A DNA stretch of 64,000 nt from Colwellia sp. (GTDB lineage Bacteria > Pseudomonadota > Gammaproteobacteria > Enterobacterales > Alteromonadaceae). The DNA lies in assembly GCA_013215465.1 (NCBI GenBank), contig JABSOW010000003.1:62001-126000 (forward strand), written 5' to 3'. Position numbers and translations under genes: made by a program. A model generated the notes under the pieces. It had not been told where the DNA came from, did no database searches, and worked only from the letters and a program-made list of their open reading frames with translations. Of the stretch, positions 10,413-19,749 are shown piece after piece (position 1 is the first letter of the stretch; every line of letters starts with the position of its first letter).

Positions 10413-11360
10413 TCAAAGGGTAGAAGAGTGGCCCTTCAACTCTTTTGGTACAACAGAGCTTGGATCATGATGAATAAACACTTCACACGGCGCAAGCACT
10501 TGACAAATTTCACGCTCAATATCATCACCAATGCTATGCGCTTGTAATAACGATAAACTGTCATCCAGCTCTAAATGAAATTGAATAAAACGCTGCGCGC
10601 CTGACTGTCTAGTGCGTAGTTCGTGTAAACCTAAGGTACGTTCGTGAGCTAAAATAATAGTTGTTATTTTAGCCACCTCATCATCATTTAATTCATGATC
10701 CATTAACTGGTAAACACTTTGGTAAATGATCTGTCCGGCACCAAACAATAAAAATAAAGCTACGGCAATGGTAAAGACACCGTCGGCTTGTAGCCAAATT
10801 CCTTGGCTTAAAAAAATGGCGGCTAGCACTCCCATATTCAAAAATAAATCTGACTGATAATGTAAAGCATCGGCATTAATAACAATAGAGCCGGTGCGTT
10901 TAATAACAAAACGCTGAAAAACTACTAAGGCAAGCGTCAATACAATAGCAATAATTGTCACCCAAATCGCCACTTCACTATGAACAATCACTTGCGGGTT
11001 CATTACCCGCTCGACCCCATTAAAAATAAGTAAAAGGGCAGAGCCAAGCACAAAAGCAGCTTGCACTAACCCCGCTAAACTTTCCGCTTTACCATGACCA
11101 AATTTATGCTCTTTATCGGCTGGCGCTAAAGCAAAGCGCAAAATAACAATATTCATTACCGAGGCGAATAAATCTAAAATAGAATCAGTGGTCGACGCCA
11201 ACATAGCGCTAGAGTCACTAACCAACCAAGCATAAAACTTAATAACCACCAGTAATAACGCTACCGACGAAGAGCTAATAGCGGCTAGCTTTACCCAGTA
11301 GGCATAATCTTTATGATAAGTTTCGTTGCTTGTTTGTTTGCTCAATGTTTTTTCTGACAT
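10413..11360 (-). CDS. fieF: cation diffusion facilitator FieF (Fe/Zn efflux)
   Basis: FieF (YiiP) is a homodimeric proton-coupled exporter of Fe(II)/Zn(II) in the inner membrane. The 315-residue protein has six membrane helices followed by a cytoplasmic domain. The transport-site pairs appear as 'TTDSILDLF' (D59 and D63) in helix 2 and 'HYQSDLFLN' (HxxxD) in helix 5, and 'HKFGHGKAESLAGL' is the conserved loop. The C-terminal domain has the family's 'LHELRTRQSGAQRFIQFHLELD'-type text, shortened here. It is divergent from trmL across 69 bp. Confidence 0.94.
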   Translation of the reverse strand: MSEKTLSKQTSNETYHKDYAYWVKLAAISSSSVALLLVVIKFYAWLVSDSSAMLASTTDSILDLFASVMNIVILRFALAPADKEHKFGHGKAESLAGLVQAAFVLGSALLLIFNGVERVMNPQVIVHSEVAIWVTIIAIVLTLALVVFQRFVIKRTGSIVINADALHYQSDLFLNMGVLAAIFLSQGIWLQADGVFTIAVALFLLFGAGQIIYQSVYQLMDHELNDDEVAKITTIILAHERTLGLHELRTRQSGAQRFIQFHLELDDSLSLLQAHSIGDDIEREICQVLAPCEVFIHHDPSSVVPKELKGHSSTL

Positions 11361-11390
11361 GAAAATAAGGCTTAAAAGGGTATTAATCGC

Positions 11391-11396
11391 TATAAT
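11391..11396 (+). promoter_or_regulatory. -10 box for trmL
   Basis: A perfect TATAAT lies 33 nt before the trmL start codon. No good -35 hexamer is found at 16-18 bp, so the promoter call is tentative. Confidence 0.35.
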
Positions 11397-11429
11397 AGCA
11401 AGAATTCCTATTATGACTCAATTATCATT

Positions 11430-11894
11430 ATGCTAGATGTTGTACTTTTTCAACCACAAATTCCGCCAAATACTGGCAATATAATTCGTTTATGTGCTAA
11501 TTCAGGCTTTCGCTTACATTTAATTGAACCACTTGGCTTTGATTTAGACGATAAAAAACTGCGTCGAGCCGGTCTTGATTACCATGAATTTGCCGCAATA
11601 ACACGCCATGAAAATTTTGAAGCGTTTGTTAAGCAAGAGCAACCAAAGCGTATACTGGCCATCACCACCAAAACCAATAATTTTTATGGTGATGTCACTT
11701 TTAGCCAAGGAGATTATTTATTATTCGGCTCGGAAACCAGTGGCTTGCCTGAAGAAGTACGAGTGCAGATCCCCGATGAAGATAAAATTCGTATTCCTAT
11801 GTTAAAAGAAAGCCGTAGTATGAATTTATCTAACGCCGTTGCTGTTATTGTTTATGATGCCTGGCGCCAATTGGGTTTTGTCAATGCGGTATAA
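11430..11894 (+). CDS. trmL: tRNA (cytidine/uridine-34 2'-O)-methyltransferase TrmL
   Basis: TrmL methylates the ribose of the wobble base in tRNA-Leu isoacceptors. The 154-residue SPOUT protein shows the three family motifs: '[19 protein letters not shown]' at the N-terminus, '[13 protein letters not shown]' in the middle and '[19 protein letters not shown]' at the C-terminus, which form the SAM-binding trefoil knot. The length equals E. coli TrmL (157). It is transcribed alone, away from fieF, and is followed by a family A repeat. Confidence 0.96.
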   Translation: MLDVVLFQPQIPPNTGNIIRLCANSGFRLHLIEPLGFDLDDKKLRRAGLDYHEFAAITRHENFEAFVKQEQPKRILAITTKTNNFYGDVTFSQGDYLLFGSETSGLPEEVRVQIPDEDKIRIPMLKESRSMNLSNAVAVIVYDAWRQLGFVNAV

Positions 11895-11902
11895 AAAAGT
11901 TG

Positions 11903-11974
11903 CTAGTAATTAATGACGAGTTGCGAACATAACGACGGGGAGCTTTTCGAAACTCGCTACCCGTAACTCGTTAA
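11903..11974. repeat. family A palindromic intergenic repeat
   Basis: The arm 'GACGAGTTGCGAA' faces 'TTCGAAACTCGCTACC' and 'CGTAACTCGTTA' in inverse order, filling the gap between the convergent trmL and gpsA. It may act as a transcriptional divider, but this is inference. Confidence 0.7.
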
Positions 11975-11982
11975 TTTAGTTT

Positions 11983-12999
11983 TTATTCTTGCTTTTGATC
12001 ACGTGAGAGTAAATCAGCTGCCGCCAACTTTACATTCTTACCTTGATAAAGTACTTGATATACCTGTTCAACAATAGGCATTTCAACATTCATGCGCAGT
12101 GCTAACGTATGAACTTCTTTGGTATTACGATAACCCTCGACCACTTGGCCAATATCTGTCATCGCCTGTTCAACACCAACACCTTTACCTAACGCTAGGC
12201 CAAAGCGACGATTTCGAGACTGATTATCCGTACAAGTGAGGACCAAATCACCTAAGCCAGCCATGCCCATAAAGGTGGCCGGATCGGCGTTTAAGGCGAT
12301 ACCTAAACGGGTCATTTCAGCTAAACCACGGGTAATTAACGCGGTGCGAGCATTAGCACCAAAACCAATACCATCAGCCATACCTGCGCCAATGGCGATA
12401 ACATTTTTAACAGCACCACCTAGTTGCACGCCAATAAAATCTTTATTGGGGTAAACCCGAAAACATTTTTCGCAATGTAATAAATCAGAGAGTGTTGCCG
12501 CAAAATCATCGTCTGTAGACGATAATGAAATAGCAGTAGGTAGGCCTGCTGCCATCTCTTTAGCAAAGGTTGGGCCAGACAATACCGCTAGCGCAACGTC
12601 TTCACCTAAAATTTTTCGGGCGACATTTTGCAATAAGTCACCTGATTGAGGATCTAAACCCTTTGTTGCCCAAGCAATTTTAACATTAACGTTCGCTGAT
12701 TCATCTAGCACAACTTTAATTTTTTTGAGCATATCGCCAAAGGCATGGCTAGGCACAACCACTAAAATATTATCACTTGCTTGTATTGCTATGCGTAGAT
12801 CGCTGGTCACTTGTAAACTATCAGGAAAAGTGCAACCTGCTAAATATTTAGCGTTTTCACGAGCACTAGCCATGTCATTTACTTGGTGCGCATCTCGTCC
12901 CCACATAAGGGTTTTATGACCATTTCGTGCCAAACAAATCGCTAATGCAGTACCATAAGATCCCGCACCTAATACGGTAATTTTGGCTGAAACAGTCAT
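11983..12999 (-). CDS. gpsA: NAD(P)-dependent glycerol-3-phosphate dehydrogenase
   Basis: GpsA reduces dihydroxyacetone phosphate to sn-glycerol 3-phosphate for phospholipid synthesis in the cytosol. The 338-residue protein begins with the Rossmann loop '[12 protein letters not shown]', and has the catalytic/substrate region '[18 protein letters not shown]' (conserved Lys) and '[21 protein letters not shown]'. Length and motif order match E. coli GpsA (339). It is the last gene of the operon yibN-grxC-secB-gpsA on the minus strand, a gene order conserved across gammaproteobacteria. Confidence 0.97.
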   Translation of the reverse strand: MTVSAKITVLGAGSYGTALAICLARNGHKTLMWGRDAHQVNDMASARENAKYLAGCTFPDSLQVTSDLRIAIQASDNILVVVPSHAFGDMLKKIKVVLDESANVNVKIAWATKGLDPQSGDLLQNVARKILGEDVALAVLSGPTFAKEMAAGLPTAISLSSTDDDFAATLSDLLHCEKCFRVYPNKDFIGVQLGGAVKNVIAIGAGMADGIGFGANARTALITRGLAEMTRLGIALNADPATFMGMAGLGDLVLTCTDNQSRNRRFGLALGKGVGVEQAMTDIGQVVEGYRNTKEVHTLALRMNVEMPIVEQVYQVLYQGKNVKLAAADLLSRDQKQE

Positions 13000-13013
13000 A
13001 ATACTCTCTTTAG

Positions 13014-13050
13014 TTTGTCTTCGAAACTCGTCACTTGTACCTTGAAACTA
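13014..13050. repeat. partial family A repeat
   Basis: Only one arm, 'GTCTTCGAAACTCGTCAC' followed by a degenerate continuation, is present in the gap between secB and gpsA. It looks like a decayed half copy. Confidence 0.5.
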
Positions 13051-13054
13051 ATTT

Positions 13055-13567
13055 TTAGTGAGTCTCGGTGCTTTCTGGAACGTTAGCTTTAGCTTCGGCG
13101 GCACGTTGTTGTACATAAGAAGCAAATAAGGCTTCAAAATTTACTGGCGATAAATTAAATTGTGGGAATGAACCACGGTTAACTAAGCTAGCAATGGTTT
13201 CACGTGCATACGGGAACAATGTTGTTGGACAAAAAGCGCCAATAGTATGCGCTAATTGCGCTTCAGGTAAATTACCAATAGTGAAAATACCGGCTTGTTG
13301 TACTTCTGCTAAAAAGGCAGTTTGCCCTTCAACTGTAGCCGTTACTGTTACCGCTAAAACAACTTCATAGGTATTTTCAGCTAATTTATTAGAACGAGTA
13401 TCTAAATCTAATTTGATTTCTGGCTTCCAATCTTTTTGAAAAATAGCCGGCGAGTTTGGTGTTTCAAAAGACACATCTTTAGTATAAATACGTTGAATGG
13501 CAAATTGTGGCTCTGCTTGTGCTTCTTGTGTGGCTTCAGTTACTTCGTTTTGGTTTTCATCACTCAT
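13055..13567 (-). CDS. secB: protein-export chaperone SecB
   Basis: SecB is a tetrameric cytosolic chaperone that holds preproteins unfolded and hands them to SecA. The 170-residue protein has an acidic N-terminal tail, the core '[19 protein letters not shown]' and the conserved '[17 protein letters not shown]' segment, followed by the [15 protein letters not shown] motif that contacts SecA. Length fits the family (155-175). It sits between grxC and gpsA in the conserved operon. Confidence 0.97.
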   Translation of the reverse strand: MSDENQNEVTEATQEAQAEPQFAIQRIYTKDVSFETPNSPAIFQKDWKPEIKLDLDTRSNKLAENTYEVVLAVTVTATVEGQTAFLAEVQQAGIFTIGNLPEAQLAHTIGAFCPTTLFPYARETIASLVNRGSFPQFNLSPVNFEALFASYVQQRAAEAKANVPESTETH

Positions 13568-13627
13568 GAGGATTTCCTATCTTTTATATTTTGTTGTTAT
13601 CTTTAGTTAGCAAAACTGTTTAGCTAT

Positions 13628-13900
13628 TTATTCTGCCAACAAAGCATCTAATTTATTATTCATTTCTAACGCAACAAGTTGATCACAACCACCGATATGC
13701 ACATCATTAATGAATATTTGTGGCACGGTATAACCGCCACTGCTGCGAGCAATCATTTTTTCACGCAATACCATATCACTATCAATGCTAATTTCGTCAA
13801 CTTTCAATGCTAACAAAGCGGCCGCTTTATGCTCAAGCAAGGCAATAGCCCGTGTACAAAATGGGCAGTAAGCTTTAGTGTATATTTCAACTTTAGCCAT
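13628..13900 (-). CDS. grxC: glutaredoxin 3
   Basis: This 90-residue thioredoxin-fold protein reduces disulfides using glutathione. The active site is 'AYCPFCTRA' (CPFC rather than the CPYC of E. coli), and the cis-proline 'GGYTVPQIFIND' and 'HIGGCDQL' glutathione-binding motifs are both present. It lies directly upstream of secB in the operon, 60 bp apart. Confidence 0.95.
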   Translation of the reverse strand: MAKVEIYTKAYCPFCTRAIALLEHKAAALLALKVDEISIDSDMVLREKMIARSSGGYTVPQIFINDVHIGGCDQLVALEMNNKLDALLAE

Positions 13901-13938
13901 ATATGATTCTCTTTATTTTGAGTTACTTTTGATCTAGG

Positions 13939-14060
13939 CAGTTACGAGTAAAACAGTAGCGAGTAACGAAAACACCTACTATTTAAGATTTTTCTTCGAA
14001 ACTAGTTACTCGTATGCTTTAAGGTTTTTCTTCGTAACTCGAACCTAGTTACTCGTAACT
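13939..14060. repeat. two adjacent family A repeats
   Basis: Two tandem sets of arms are visible: 'CAGTTACGAGTAA' and 'TAGCGAGTAACGAAAA', then 'CTTCGAAACTAGTTACTCG' and, about 40 bp on, a second 'CTTCGTAACTCG' with 'TAGTTACTCGTAACT'. They occupy the gap between the rhodanese gene and grxC within the operon. Confidence 0.7.
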
Positions 14061-14488
14061 TATTTCTTCGTTACTGGTAAACCGGCACTAGTCCATGCAC
14101 CCATACCACCTTTCAATACACTTACTCGAGCAAAACCCGATTTATGTAAATCATTAGCAACTTTTACCGCGCTGATACCAGCACTGCATACAACAATGAT
14201 GGGATTTTCTTTATGCTTTTCAAGGCTAACAAAGCCATTTTTAGTGATTTTTTCGTTAGTTAAACCCACAGCATCAAGAATATGATTGCTGTTAAAGTCT
14301 TTTTCACTACGAATATCAAGGGTAACACCTTGCTCTCTATTCATTAAAAAAGTTAAATCTTGCGGGCTAATTTGCTTAACCGGTGACATTTGAATTTTAA
14401 TCGTTATCACAATAATCATAACGACAAGGGCAACCCAAACCGCACTTAACATGCCGTTGCTGCTAGCAAAAGTAATAAATTGTTCCAT
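14060..14488 (-). CDS. yibN: membrane-anchored rhodanese-like protein (YibN type)
   Basis: The 142-residue protein has one N-terminal membrane helix (about 13-32) and a cytoplasmic rhodanese domain. The active-site loop is 'VVCSAGISAVKVA' with the catalytic Cys, and 'LKGGMGAWTSAGLP' closes the domain as in sulfurtransferases. The natural sulfur acceptor of YibN is not established. It is the first gene of the operon with grxC, secB and gpsA, and divergent from gpmI, as in E. coli and relatives. Confidence 0.9.
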   Translation of the reverse strand: MEQFITFASSNGMLSAVWVALVVMIIVITIKIQMSPVKQISPQDLTFLMNREQGVTLDIRSEKDFNSNHILDAVGLTNEKITKNGFVSLEKHKENPIIVVCSAGISAVKVANDLHKSGFARVSVLKGGMGAWTSAGLPVTKK

Positions 14489-14524
14489 AAATGATGACTC
14501 TTTCGGTAAATAATAAAGATGATA

Positions 14525-14684
14525 ATACCAATTGAATTAATGAATGCACCACTTAGCGAGAATTTAAAGGCTTAGAGGCAAGGCATTGATTGAAGAGAAT
14601 GGTTATTCCCTTGTCAAAATCAATAACGCCGCATGTAAGCCTTTTAAACTCGCCCTTCGGGAGTTTCATTATTTCAATTGGTAT
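14525..14684. mobile_element. 160-bp fold-back (MITE-like) element
   Basis: The ends are perfect 12-bp inverted repeats, ATACCAATTGAA at 14525-14536 and TTCAATTGGTAT at 14673-14684. Pairing continues inward with few mismatches through 'GGCGAGTTTAAAAGGCTTA'-like arms to a short central loop near 14600, so nearly the whole element is one long hairpin. It has no coding capacity. This is the form of a miniature inverted-repeat element; the mobilising transposase is not known from this window. Confidence 0.65.
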
Positions 14685-14740
14685 GAATAGTAAAATTCGC
14701 CACATTATACCCAAGTGAGTTGGAATAGCGAATTTATAGC

Positions 14741-14784
14741 CATGTTACTTCAAGTATGCTAGTTGCAGCAGATGAAGTAACATG
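14741..14784. repeat. 12-bp inverted repeat upstream of gpmI
   Basis: CATGTTACTTCA at 14741-14752 is repeated perfectly in inverse at 14773-14784 with a 20-nt loop. It could be an operator or an RNA hairpin in the gpmI leader. No U tract follows. Confidence 0.5.
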
Positions 14785-14861
14785 AGCTTGGTAAGTGCTC
14801 ATGAATCATTTCTTGCTTAAATAAATGCTGGTGAATGTGTACAATAGCGGCAACTAAATTT

Positions 14862-14910
14862 ATACCAAGTTGATTGAGTTATATCCCACTCAGCGATAAT
14901 TAAAAGGCAC
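14862..14910 (+). repeat. degenerate end of the fold-back element, carrying the gpmI ribosome site
   Basis: The stretch aligns by eye with the left end of the element at 14525 (ATACCAA..TTGA..., CACTCAGCGA..ATT, AAAGGC). The AAGG inside this copy lies 10 nt before the gpmI ATG and is the only good ribosome site there, so the gene appears to be translated from repeat-derived sequence. Confidence 0.5.
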
Positions 14911-14917
14911 CGCAGTC

Positions 14918-16474
14918 ATGGCGAATAAAAAATCTACCGTTTTAATAATTTTGGATGGCTGGGGCTATCGTGAACAAAGTGATTCTAATGCAATTCAAGC
15001 AGCTAATACTCCAATACTAGACAAACTTAAAAATGATTACCCTAACATGCTTATTCAAACGTCTGGCATGGCGGTAGGTTTGCCTGATGGCCAAATGGGT
15101 AATTCTGAAGTAGGTCATGTAAATTTAGGTGCTGGCCGAGTAGTTTATCAAGATTTCACTCGCATCACTAAAGCGATTAGCGACGGTGAGTTTGCAACAA
15201 CACCCGCTTTATGTACTGCGGTAGACAAGGCGGTTGAACAAGATAAAGCCGTACATATTTTTGGTTTACTGTCACCAGGCGGTGTACACAGCCACGAAGA
15301 ACATATTTTTTCCATGATGGAATTGGCCAAAAAACGCGGGGCAAATAAAATTTATTTACATGCCTTTTTAGATGGTCGAGATACGCCACCACGTAGTGCG
15401 CAAGCGTCATTAGAAAAAGCCCAACAAAAATTCGACCAACTTTTTGCCAACACTACTGGCGAAGGACAAATTGCCTCGGTTATCGGTCGTTATTTTGCTA
15501 TGGACAGAGATCAACGCTGGGAACGTGTTGAAGCAGCCTACGACTTAATGGTATCAGGCATAAGTAAATATCAATATAACGATGCTTTATCCGCGTTAGC
15601 AAGCGCCTACGAACGTGATGAAAATGACGAATTTGTTAGTGCAAGTGCCATCCTCAATAACGCTGGTAAAGCAATTGAAGTTAACGATGGTGATGCCTTA
15701 ATTTTTATGAATTTTAGAGCCGATCGTGCCCGCCAATTTACTCGTTGTTTCACCGAAGCAAACTTTACCGGCTTCAGCCGTAAAAAAACACCTGCCATAA
15801 GTGAGTTTGTGATGTTAACTCAATATGCCGCTGATATTGATGCTAACTGTGCTTTTGCACCAAACCCTTTAAATAATGTTATGGGTGAATGGCTTGCTAA
15901 ACACAACAAAACGCAATTACGAATTTCTGAAACGGAGAAATATGCGCATGTTACTTTCTTCTTTAGTGGCGGACAAGAAGACACTTTTGCAGGTGAACAA
16001 CGTATTTTAGTGCCCTCTCCCAATGTTGCCACCTACGATTTGCAACCAGAAATGAATTCAACACTACTTACCGATAAATTAGTGGCCGCCATTGAAAGTG
16101 GCGAACATGACTTTATCGTTTGTAATTACCCTAACGGTGATATGGTTGGTCACACTGGAAATTTTGATGCTGCGGTGAAAGCATGTGAAGCGGTTGATAG
16201 CTGTGTTGGGCGTGTAGTTGCAGCCCTACAAAAAACGGGTGGTGAGTGTTTAATTACCGCCGATCATGGTAATGCCGAGAAAATGCTTGATGAAAATACC
16301 GGCCAAGCGCATACCGCACATACCTGTGAGCCAGTGCCATTGATTTATGTTGGCAGAAAAGCTATACCGGCAGCTACTGGTACCTTAAGTGATATTTCGC
16401 CAACATTATTACATTTAATGGCAATGGAGCAGCCAGAAGAAATGACTGGCTCAGTATTGATGCAGCTTGATTAA
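14918..16474 (+). CDS. gpmI: 2,3-bisphosphoglycerate-independent phosphoglycerate mutase
   Basis: GpmI interconverts 3- and 2-phosphoglycerate in glycolysis with two Mn ions. The 518-residue protein has the N-terminal metal motif '[11 protein letters not shown]'-like text, the phosphoserine loop '[16 protein letters not shown]' (Ser near 64), '[12 protein letters not shown]', '[10 protein letters not shown]'-like text and the C-terminal metal motif '[12 protein letters not shown]' with 'QAHTAHT'. Length matches E. coli GpmM (514). It leads the gpmI-envC-yibQ run, a common gammaproteobacterial order. Confidence 0.97.
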   Translation: MANKKSTVLIILDGWGYREQSDSNAIQAANTPILDKLKNDYPNMLIQTSGMAVGLPDGQMGNSEVGHVNLGAGRVVYQDFTRITKAISDGEFATTPALCTAVDKAVEQDKAVHIFGLLSPGGVHSHEEHIFSMMELAKKRGANKIYLHAFLDGRDTPPRSAQASLEKAQQKFDQLFANTTGEGQIASVIGRYFAMDRDQRWERVEAAYDLMVSGISKYQYNDALSALASAYERDENDEFVSASAILNNAGKAIEVNDGDALIFMNFRADRARQFTRCFTEANFTGFSRKKTPAISEFVMLTQYAADIDANCAFAPNPLNNVMGEWLAKHNKTQLRISETEKYAHVTFFFSGGQEDTFAGEQRILVPSPNVATYDLQPEMNSTLLTDKLVAAIESGEHDFIVCNYPNGDMVGHTGNFDAAVKACEAVDSCVGRVVAALQKTGGECLITADHGNAEKMLDENTGQAHTAHTCEPVPLIYVGRKAIPAATGTLSDISPTLLHLMAMEQPEEMTGSVLMQLD

Positions 16475-16520
16475 TACTGCACACTGAGAAGAGTTACAGC
16501 AGAATCATAACGAATAGTTA

Positions 16521-17702
16521 ATGTTAAAGACGTCATATAACACCCTAACAATGTTTGGTAAATTATTAAGCTGTTTAGTCATACTAAGCAGCTTACTTTT
16601 TATCGACTTCAGTATGGCTGCTGATACCAGTAACCATAAAAAATCTAAGCGGAAAAACACCAGTAAACTCAATGATGTGCAACAAGCCATTGCCAAACAA
16701 GAATCTAATATATTAAAAACCAATAAAGACCGGATTAGCTTAGAGCAGCAACTAAAAAATGATGATTTAGCTATCGCCAAAGCCGCAAAAGCCATCAGTG
16801 ATACTGAGCAACAATTAAAAGTTACCAATAAAAAAATAGTAGCATTAAGTAAAGAGAAACAACAATTAAGCGCAAAAAAAAGCAGGCAAGAACGCTTACT
16901 CGGCCAACAACTACGTTCAGCTTACACTACTGGCCAACATGATTATTTGAAATTAATGTTAAACCAAGATGACAGTAAAAAAATTCAACGCACCCTCAGT
17001 TATTACCAATATTTGAACAAAGCACGCATGATTGAAATTGATAAATTTCAATCAACAATTACCCTGCTAATGCAAGTGACGACACAACATCAGGAACAAA
17101 TAGAGCAACTTCATGCATTAAAAGCCAATCAGCAACAACAACGAAAAAATTTAAGTAAAAACAAAGATAAGCGTAGCAGCACCCTAGCCTCTTTAAGTAA
17201 AAAATTATTATCAAGCAAACAACAATTAACTAAATTAAAAACCGAAGAAGCCAACCTAACCGCAGCTTTACAAAAACTTACCGCACTTATTCGCGCAGAA
17301 GTAAATTTGATCGGGTTAAGCAAGTTAAAGCGACAACTGTCTTGGCCCGTTAAAGGGCGACTGCTACGCAATTTTGGTAGCCGAAAACAAGGCTATTTAA
17401 AATGGAAAGGTGTTTTACTTGGAGCACCAATTGGCAGGCAAGTACATACCATACACAATGGCACTATTTTGTTTGCTGACTGGTTAAAAGGCTATGGTTT
17501 ATTAACGGTTATTGATCACGGTAATGGCTACATGAGTTTATATGCCCATAATCAAACCTTATTAAAATCTGTTGGTGATAGAGTAGAAACTGGCGAGCCT
17601 ATTGCTTTAGTGGGACAGAGTGGCGGCCAAGATCAAGCCGGACTTTATTTTGAGATTCGCCACCAAGGTAAAGCCGTTAATCCCAAACTCTGGTGTAAAT
17701 AG
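16521..17702 (+). CDS. envC: murein hydrolase activator EnvC
   Basis: EnvC is a periplasmic protein that activates the AmiA/AmiB amidases at the division site. After a signal peptide ending near 'FSMAADT', two long coiled-coil stretches (about 50-130 and 165-260) precede a C-terminal LytM domain (about 275-393). The LytM domain is catalytically degenerate as in other EnvC proteins: the zinc HLHFE motif is replaced by 'GLYFEIR', while 'DHGNGYMSLYAHNQ' and 'GEPIALVGQSGGQ' remain. An in-frame ATG ten codons later would also give a good signal peptide; neither start has a strong ribosome site. It lies 46 bp after gpmI. Confidence 0.94.
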   Translation: MLKTSYNTLTMFGKLLSCLVILSSLLFIDFSMAADTSNHKKSKRKNTSKLNDVQQAIAKQESNILKTNKDRISLEQQLKNDDLAIAKAAKAISDTEQQLKVTNKKIVALSKEKQQLSAKKSRQERLLGQQLRSAYTTGQHDYLKLMLNQDDSKKIQRTLSYYQYLNKARMIEIDKFQSTITLLMQVTTQHQEQIEQLHALKANQQQQRKNLSKNKDKRSSTLASLSKKLLSSKQQLTKLKTEEANLTAALQKLTALIRAEVNLIGLSKLKRQLSWPVKGRLLRNFGSRKQGYLKWKGVLLGAPIGRQVHTIHNGTILFADWLKGYGLLTVIDHGNGYMSLYAHNQTLLKSVGDRVETGEPIALVGQSGGQDQAGLYFEIRHQGKAVNPKLWCK

Positions 17703-17783
17703 CCTAAAGATCGAAGAGCGACAAGTTTAAAACTAAATGATATGCTTTAAATACCTCACTATACTTACTTTAACAACAAAAAA

Positions 17784-18557
17784 ATGATTTCAGCTGTGTC
17801 GACGTTTTTTTTTCTTATCATTTTCTCTTTTACTGCACTTTTACCTACTGTATCCGCACAAGAAAAACCCGCACGCATCGCCATTGTGATTGACGACATA
17901 GGTTATCGAGATTCCGACAAACACGCACTGTTATTACCCGGTGCCATCACTTACTCTATTTTACCTCACACTCCTTATGGTAAAAAATTAGCGACTAAGG
18001 CTAACGCCAATCACAAGGAAGTATTGCTTCATATTCCAATGGAAGCTGAAAATGGTAAAAAATTAGGCCCAGGGGCACTGACTAGTGCCATGAATAAAAC
18101 TGAAATTTATGCCAGTTTGAACAAATCTTTAGCGGAAATACCTTTTGCTATCGGTATCAATAACCATATGGGTAGTTACCTAACGCAACTAGTCGAACCT
18201 ATGACATGGACTATGGGCTTTCTCAAACAGCATCATTTGCTTTTTCTAGACAGTAAAACCAGCCCATATTCCAAAGCAAGTATTATTGCTGAAAAACTAG
18301 GAGTTCCCGTCAAGGTACGCCATGTTTTTTTAGATAATCAGTTAACTGAGTACTATATCAACAAACAATTTCAATCTTTAATCAAACATGCTCAAAACCA
18401 AAATATGGCTATTGCCATTGCTCATCCGCACCCTGAAACTATTCAAGCGTTACTACGCTTAATTCCAACATTACAGCAAAATAATATTGAGCTTGTGCCG
18501 CTATCAGCTTTATATTCGATGCCAACAAACGACCAGACGCGAAGGGCGAGTGACTAG
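17784..18557 (+). CDS. yibQ: divergent polysaccharide deacetylase family protein (YibQ)
   Basis: The 257-residue secreted protein has a signal peptide (cleavage likely after 'VSAQE' region) and a NodB-like fold of the divergent family found next to envC. The opening 'ARIAIVIDDIGYRDSD' and the late 'AIAIAHPHPETI' are the hallmark motifs, together with 'INNHMGSYLTQ' in the middle. Function is not established; its constant place after envC suggests envelope or peptidoglycan work. It ends at the start of a tandem array of family A repeats. Confidence 0.9.
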   Translation: MISAVSTFFFLIIFSFTALLPTVSAQEKPARIAIVIDDIGYRDSDKHALLLPGAITYSILPHTPYGKKLATKANANHKEVLLHIPMEAENGKKLGPGALTSAMNKTEIYASLNKSLAEIPFAIGINNHMGSYLTQLVEPMTWTMGFLKQHHLLFLDSKTSPYSKASIIAEKLGVPVKVRHVFLDNQLTEYYINKQFQSLIKHAQNQNMAIAIAHPHPETIQALLRLIPTLQQNNIELVPLSALYSMPTNDQTRRASD

Positions 18558-18863
18558 GAAGTAACGAGCAAGAAAAGTAGCGAGTTACGAAGTTCATATA
18601 CGCTAAGTAAGTTATTTTAAAACTCACATCTGACAACTCAAAATGAATTCCAGCCGACATGAGAGTAAAGAAAGCAAGAAAAGTAGCGAGTTACGAAGTC
18701 CATATACGCTAAATAAGTTATTTTAAAACTCACATCTGACAACTCAAAATGAATTCCAGCCGACATGAGAGTAAAGAAAGCAAGAAAAGGCGCGAGTTGC
18801 GAAGCCCATATACGCTAAGTACGTTGTCTTCGAAACTCGTAACTAATAACTCGTCCCTATTCC
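18558..18863. other. 306-bp gap filled with family A repeats
   Basis: The gap between yibQ and the convergent protease gene has no gene. Nearly all of it is the tandem repeat array listed separately, plus a final family A arm ('CTTCGAAACTCGTAACT') before the protease stop. Confidence 0.7.
18568..18838. repeat. 106-bp tandem repeat, two full copies and a partial third
   Basis: Copies start at 18568, 18674 and 18780, an exact 106-bp period. Copies one and two differ at only a couple of positions (for example GTTCAT/GTCCAT and CTAAGT/CTAAAT). The third is cut off after about 45 bp and passes into the opposite arm 'CTTCGAAACTCG'. Each unit begins with the family A arm GCGAGTTACGAAG, so a family A element has expanded in tandem together with about 65 bp of other sequence. 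Confidence 0.9.
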
Positions 18864-19631
18864 CTATAACTTAATATTATTTTCTTTCAATATTTTGTGG
18901 AGATATTTCACAGGGATAGCATAAGTAATACCGCTAGGGTTACTAATCACCGCTTCTTTAGTGCTTTGCACAAATACTTTATTAATAATTCCTAATACCT
19001 CACCTGTTTCCATATCATACATAGCACTACCGCTATTACCTGGGTATGCTGTCGCATCAAGTTGATAAACAGAATAAGGATTACGCATACGTTTCAGCAT
19101 TTTCAAACTAATCTGTCCTGCTGTTTGTGCGGGTATAACCGTGGGTGTGTTACTGGCAATAATGCCTCGGTGCGTAACGGGATACAAACCTAAAACACCA
19201 CCAATAGGGAAACCAGTAAAAGCGATGTAACTACCGTCTGGGCGAATGTTCTTATCTGCCAAACTCATGGCTGGCAAGGGTGAGCCTGGTATTTTCAATA
19301 TTGCCAAATCATATAAATCTGACGTAGCAATAATCTCGGCATACCTCACTTTAGCGGTTTTTCCTGAGCCAATAAACACTGCCATTTTTTGTAATAAGCT
19401 TTGATCAAGCTCCTTTGGTAACACATGGGCATTAGTGATAACATAATGACCATCTCCAATAACAAAGCCCGTGCCACGTAATATATTTTGTGGTCTGCTT
19501 GTGGGGGTATGAATACCAATACCAACCACTGAAGGTTTTATTTTTGCTACTACATCAACAAATCCAGCTTTTGCTGGAATGAGATAAAGTAAGCAGAAAA
19601 CTGACAATAAAATTAATGTTTTTTTTAGCAT
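18864..19631 (-). CDS. secreted trypsin-like serine protease (S1 family, no PDZ)
   Basis: The 255-residue protein has a signal peptide cut after 'PAKA' (residue 22). It shows a complete trypsin-fold triad: His69 in 'VITNAHVLP', Asp108 in 'SDLYDLAIL' and Ser200 in 'AYPGNSGSAMYD'. Unlike DegP/DegS it has no PDZ domain, so it is a minimal periplasmic or secreted endopeptidase. Its substrate cannot be read. It is divergent from a patatin gene across about 120 bp. Confidence 0.88.
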   Translation of the reverse strand: MLKKTLILLSVFCLLYLIPAKAGFVDVVAKIKPSVVGIGIHTPTSRPQNILRGTGFVIGDGHYVITNAHVLPKELDQSLLQKMAVFIGSGKTAKVRYAEIIATSDLYDLAILKIPGSPLPAMSLADKNIRPDGSYIAFTGFPIGGVLGLYPVTHRGIIASNTPTVIPAQTAGQISLKMLKRMRNPYSVYQLDATAYPGNSGSAMYDMETGEVLGIINKVFVQSTKEAVISNPSGITYAIPVKYLHKILKENNIKL

Positions 19632-19749
19632 TGTATCCTTCCAATCGTTATATTCTACATTCTGTTTTAAATATAATACCTTAATTTTCTTTATCTTAAG
19701 ACAAGCTTTCGAATATCAGCCATAATAAATGATACTACGGAGAAATATC

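Larger units (their letters stand above)
14489..14917. other. 429-bp divergent gap between yibN and gpmI
   Basis: No gene is seen. The gap holds a 160-bp fold-back element, a 12-bp inverted repeat and a degenerate partial copy of the fold-back element that reaches the gpmI ribosome site. All three are listed separately. Confidence 0.6.

Noticed and set aside
15148-15410. Minus-strand frames inside gpmI
   Set aside because: They are shadows of the strong gpmI coding frame and show no motif.
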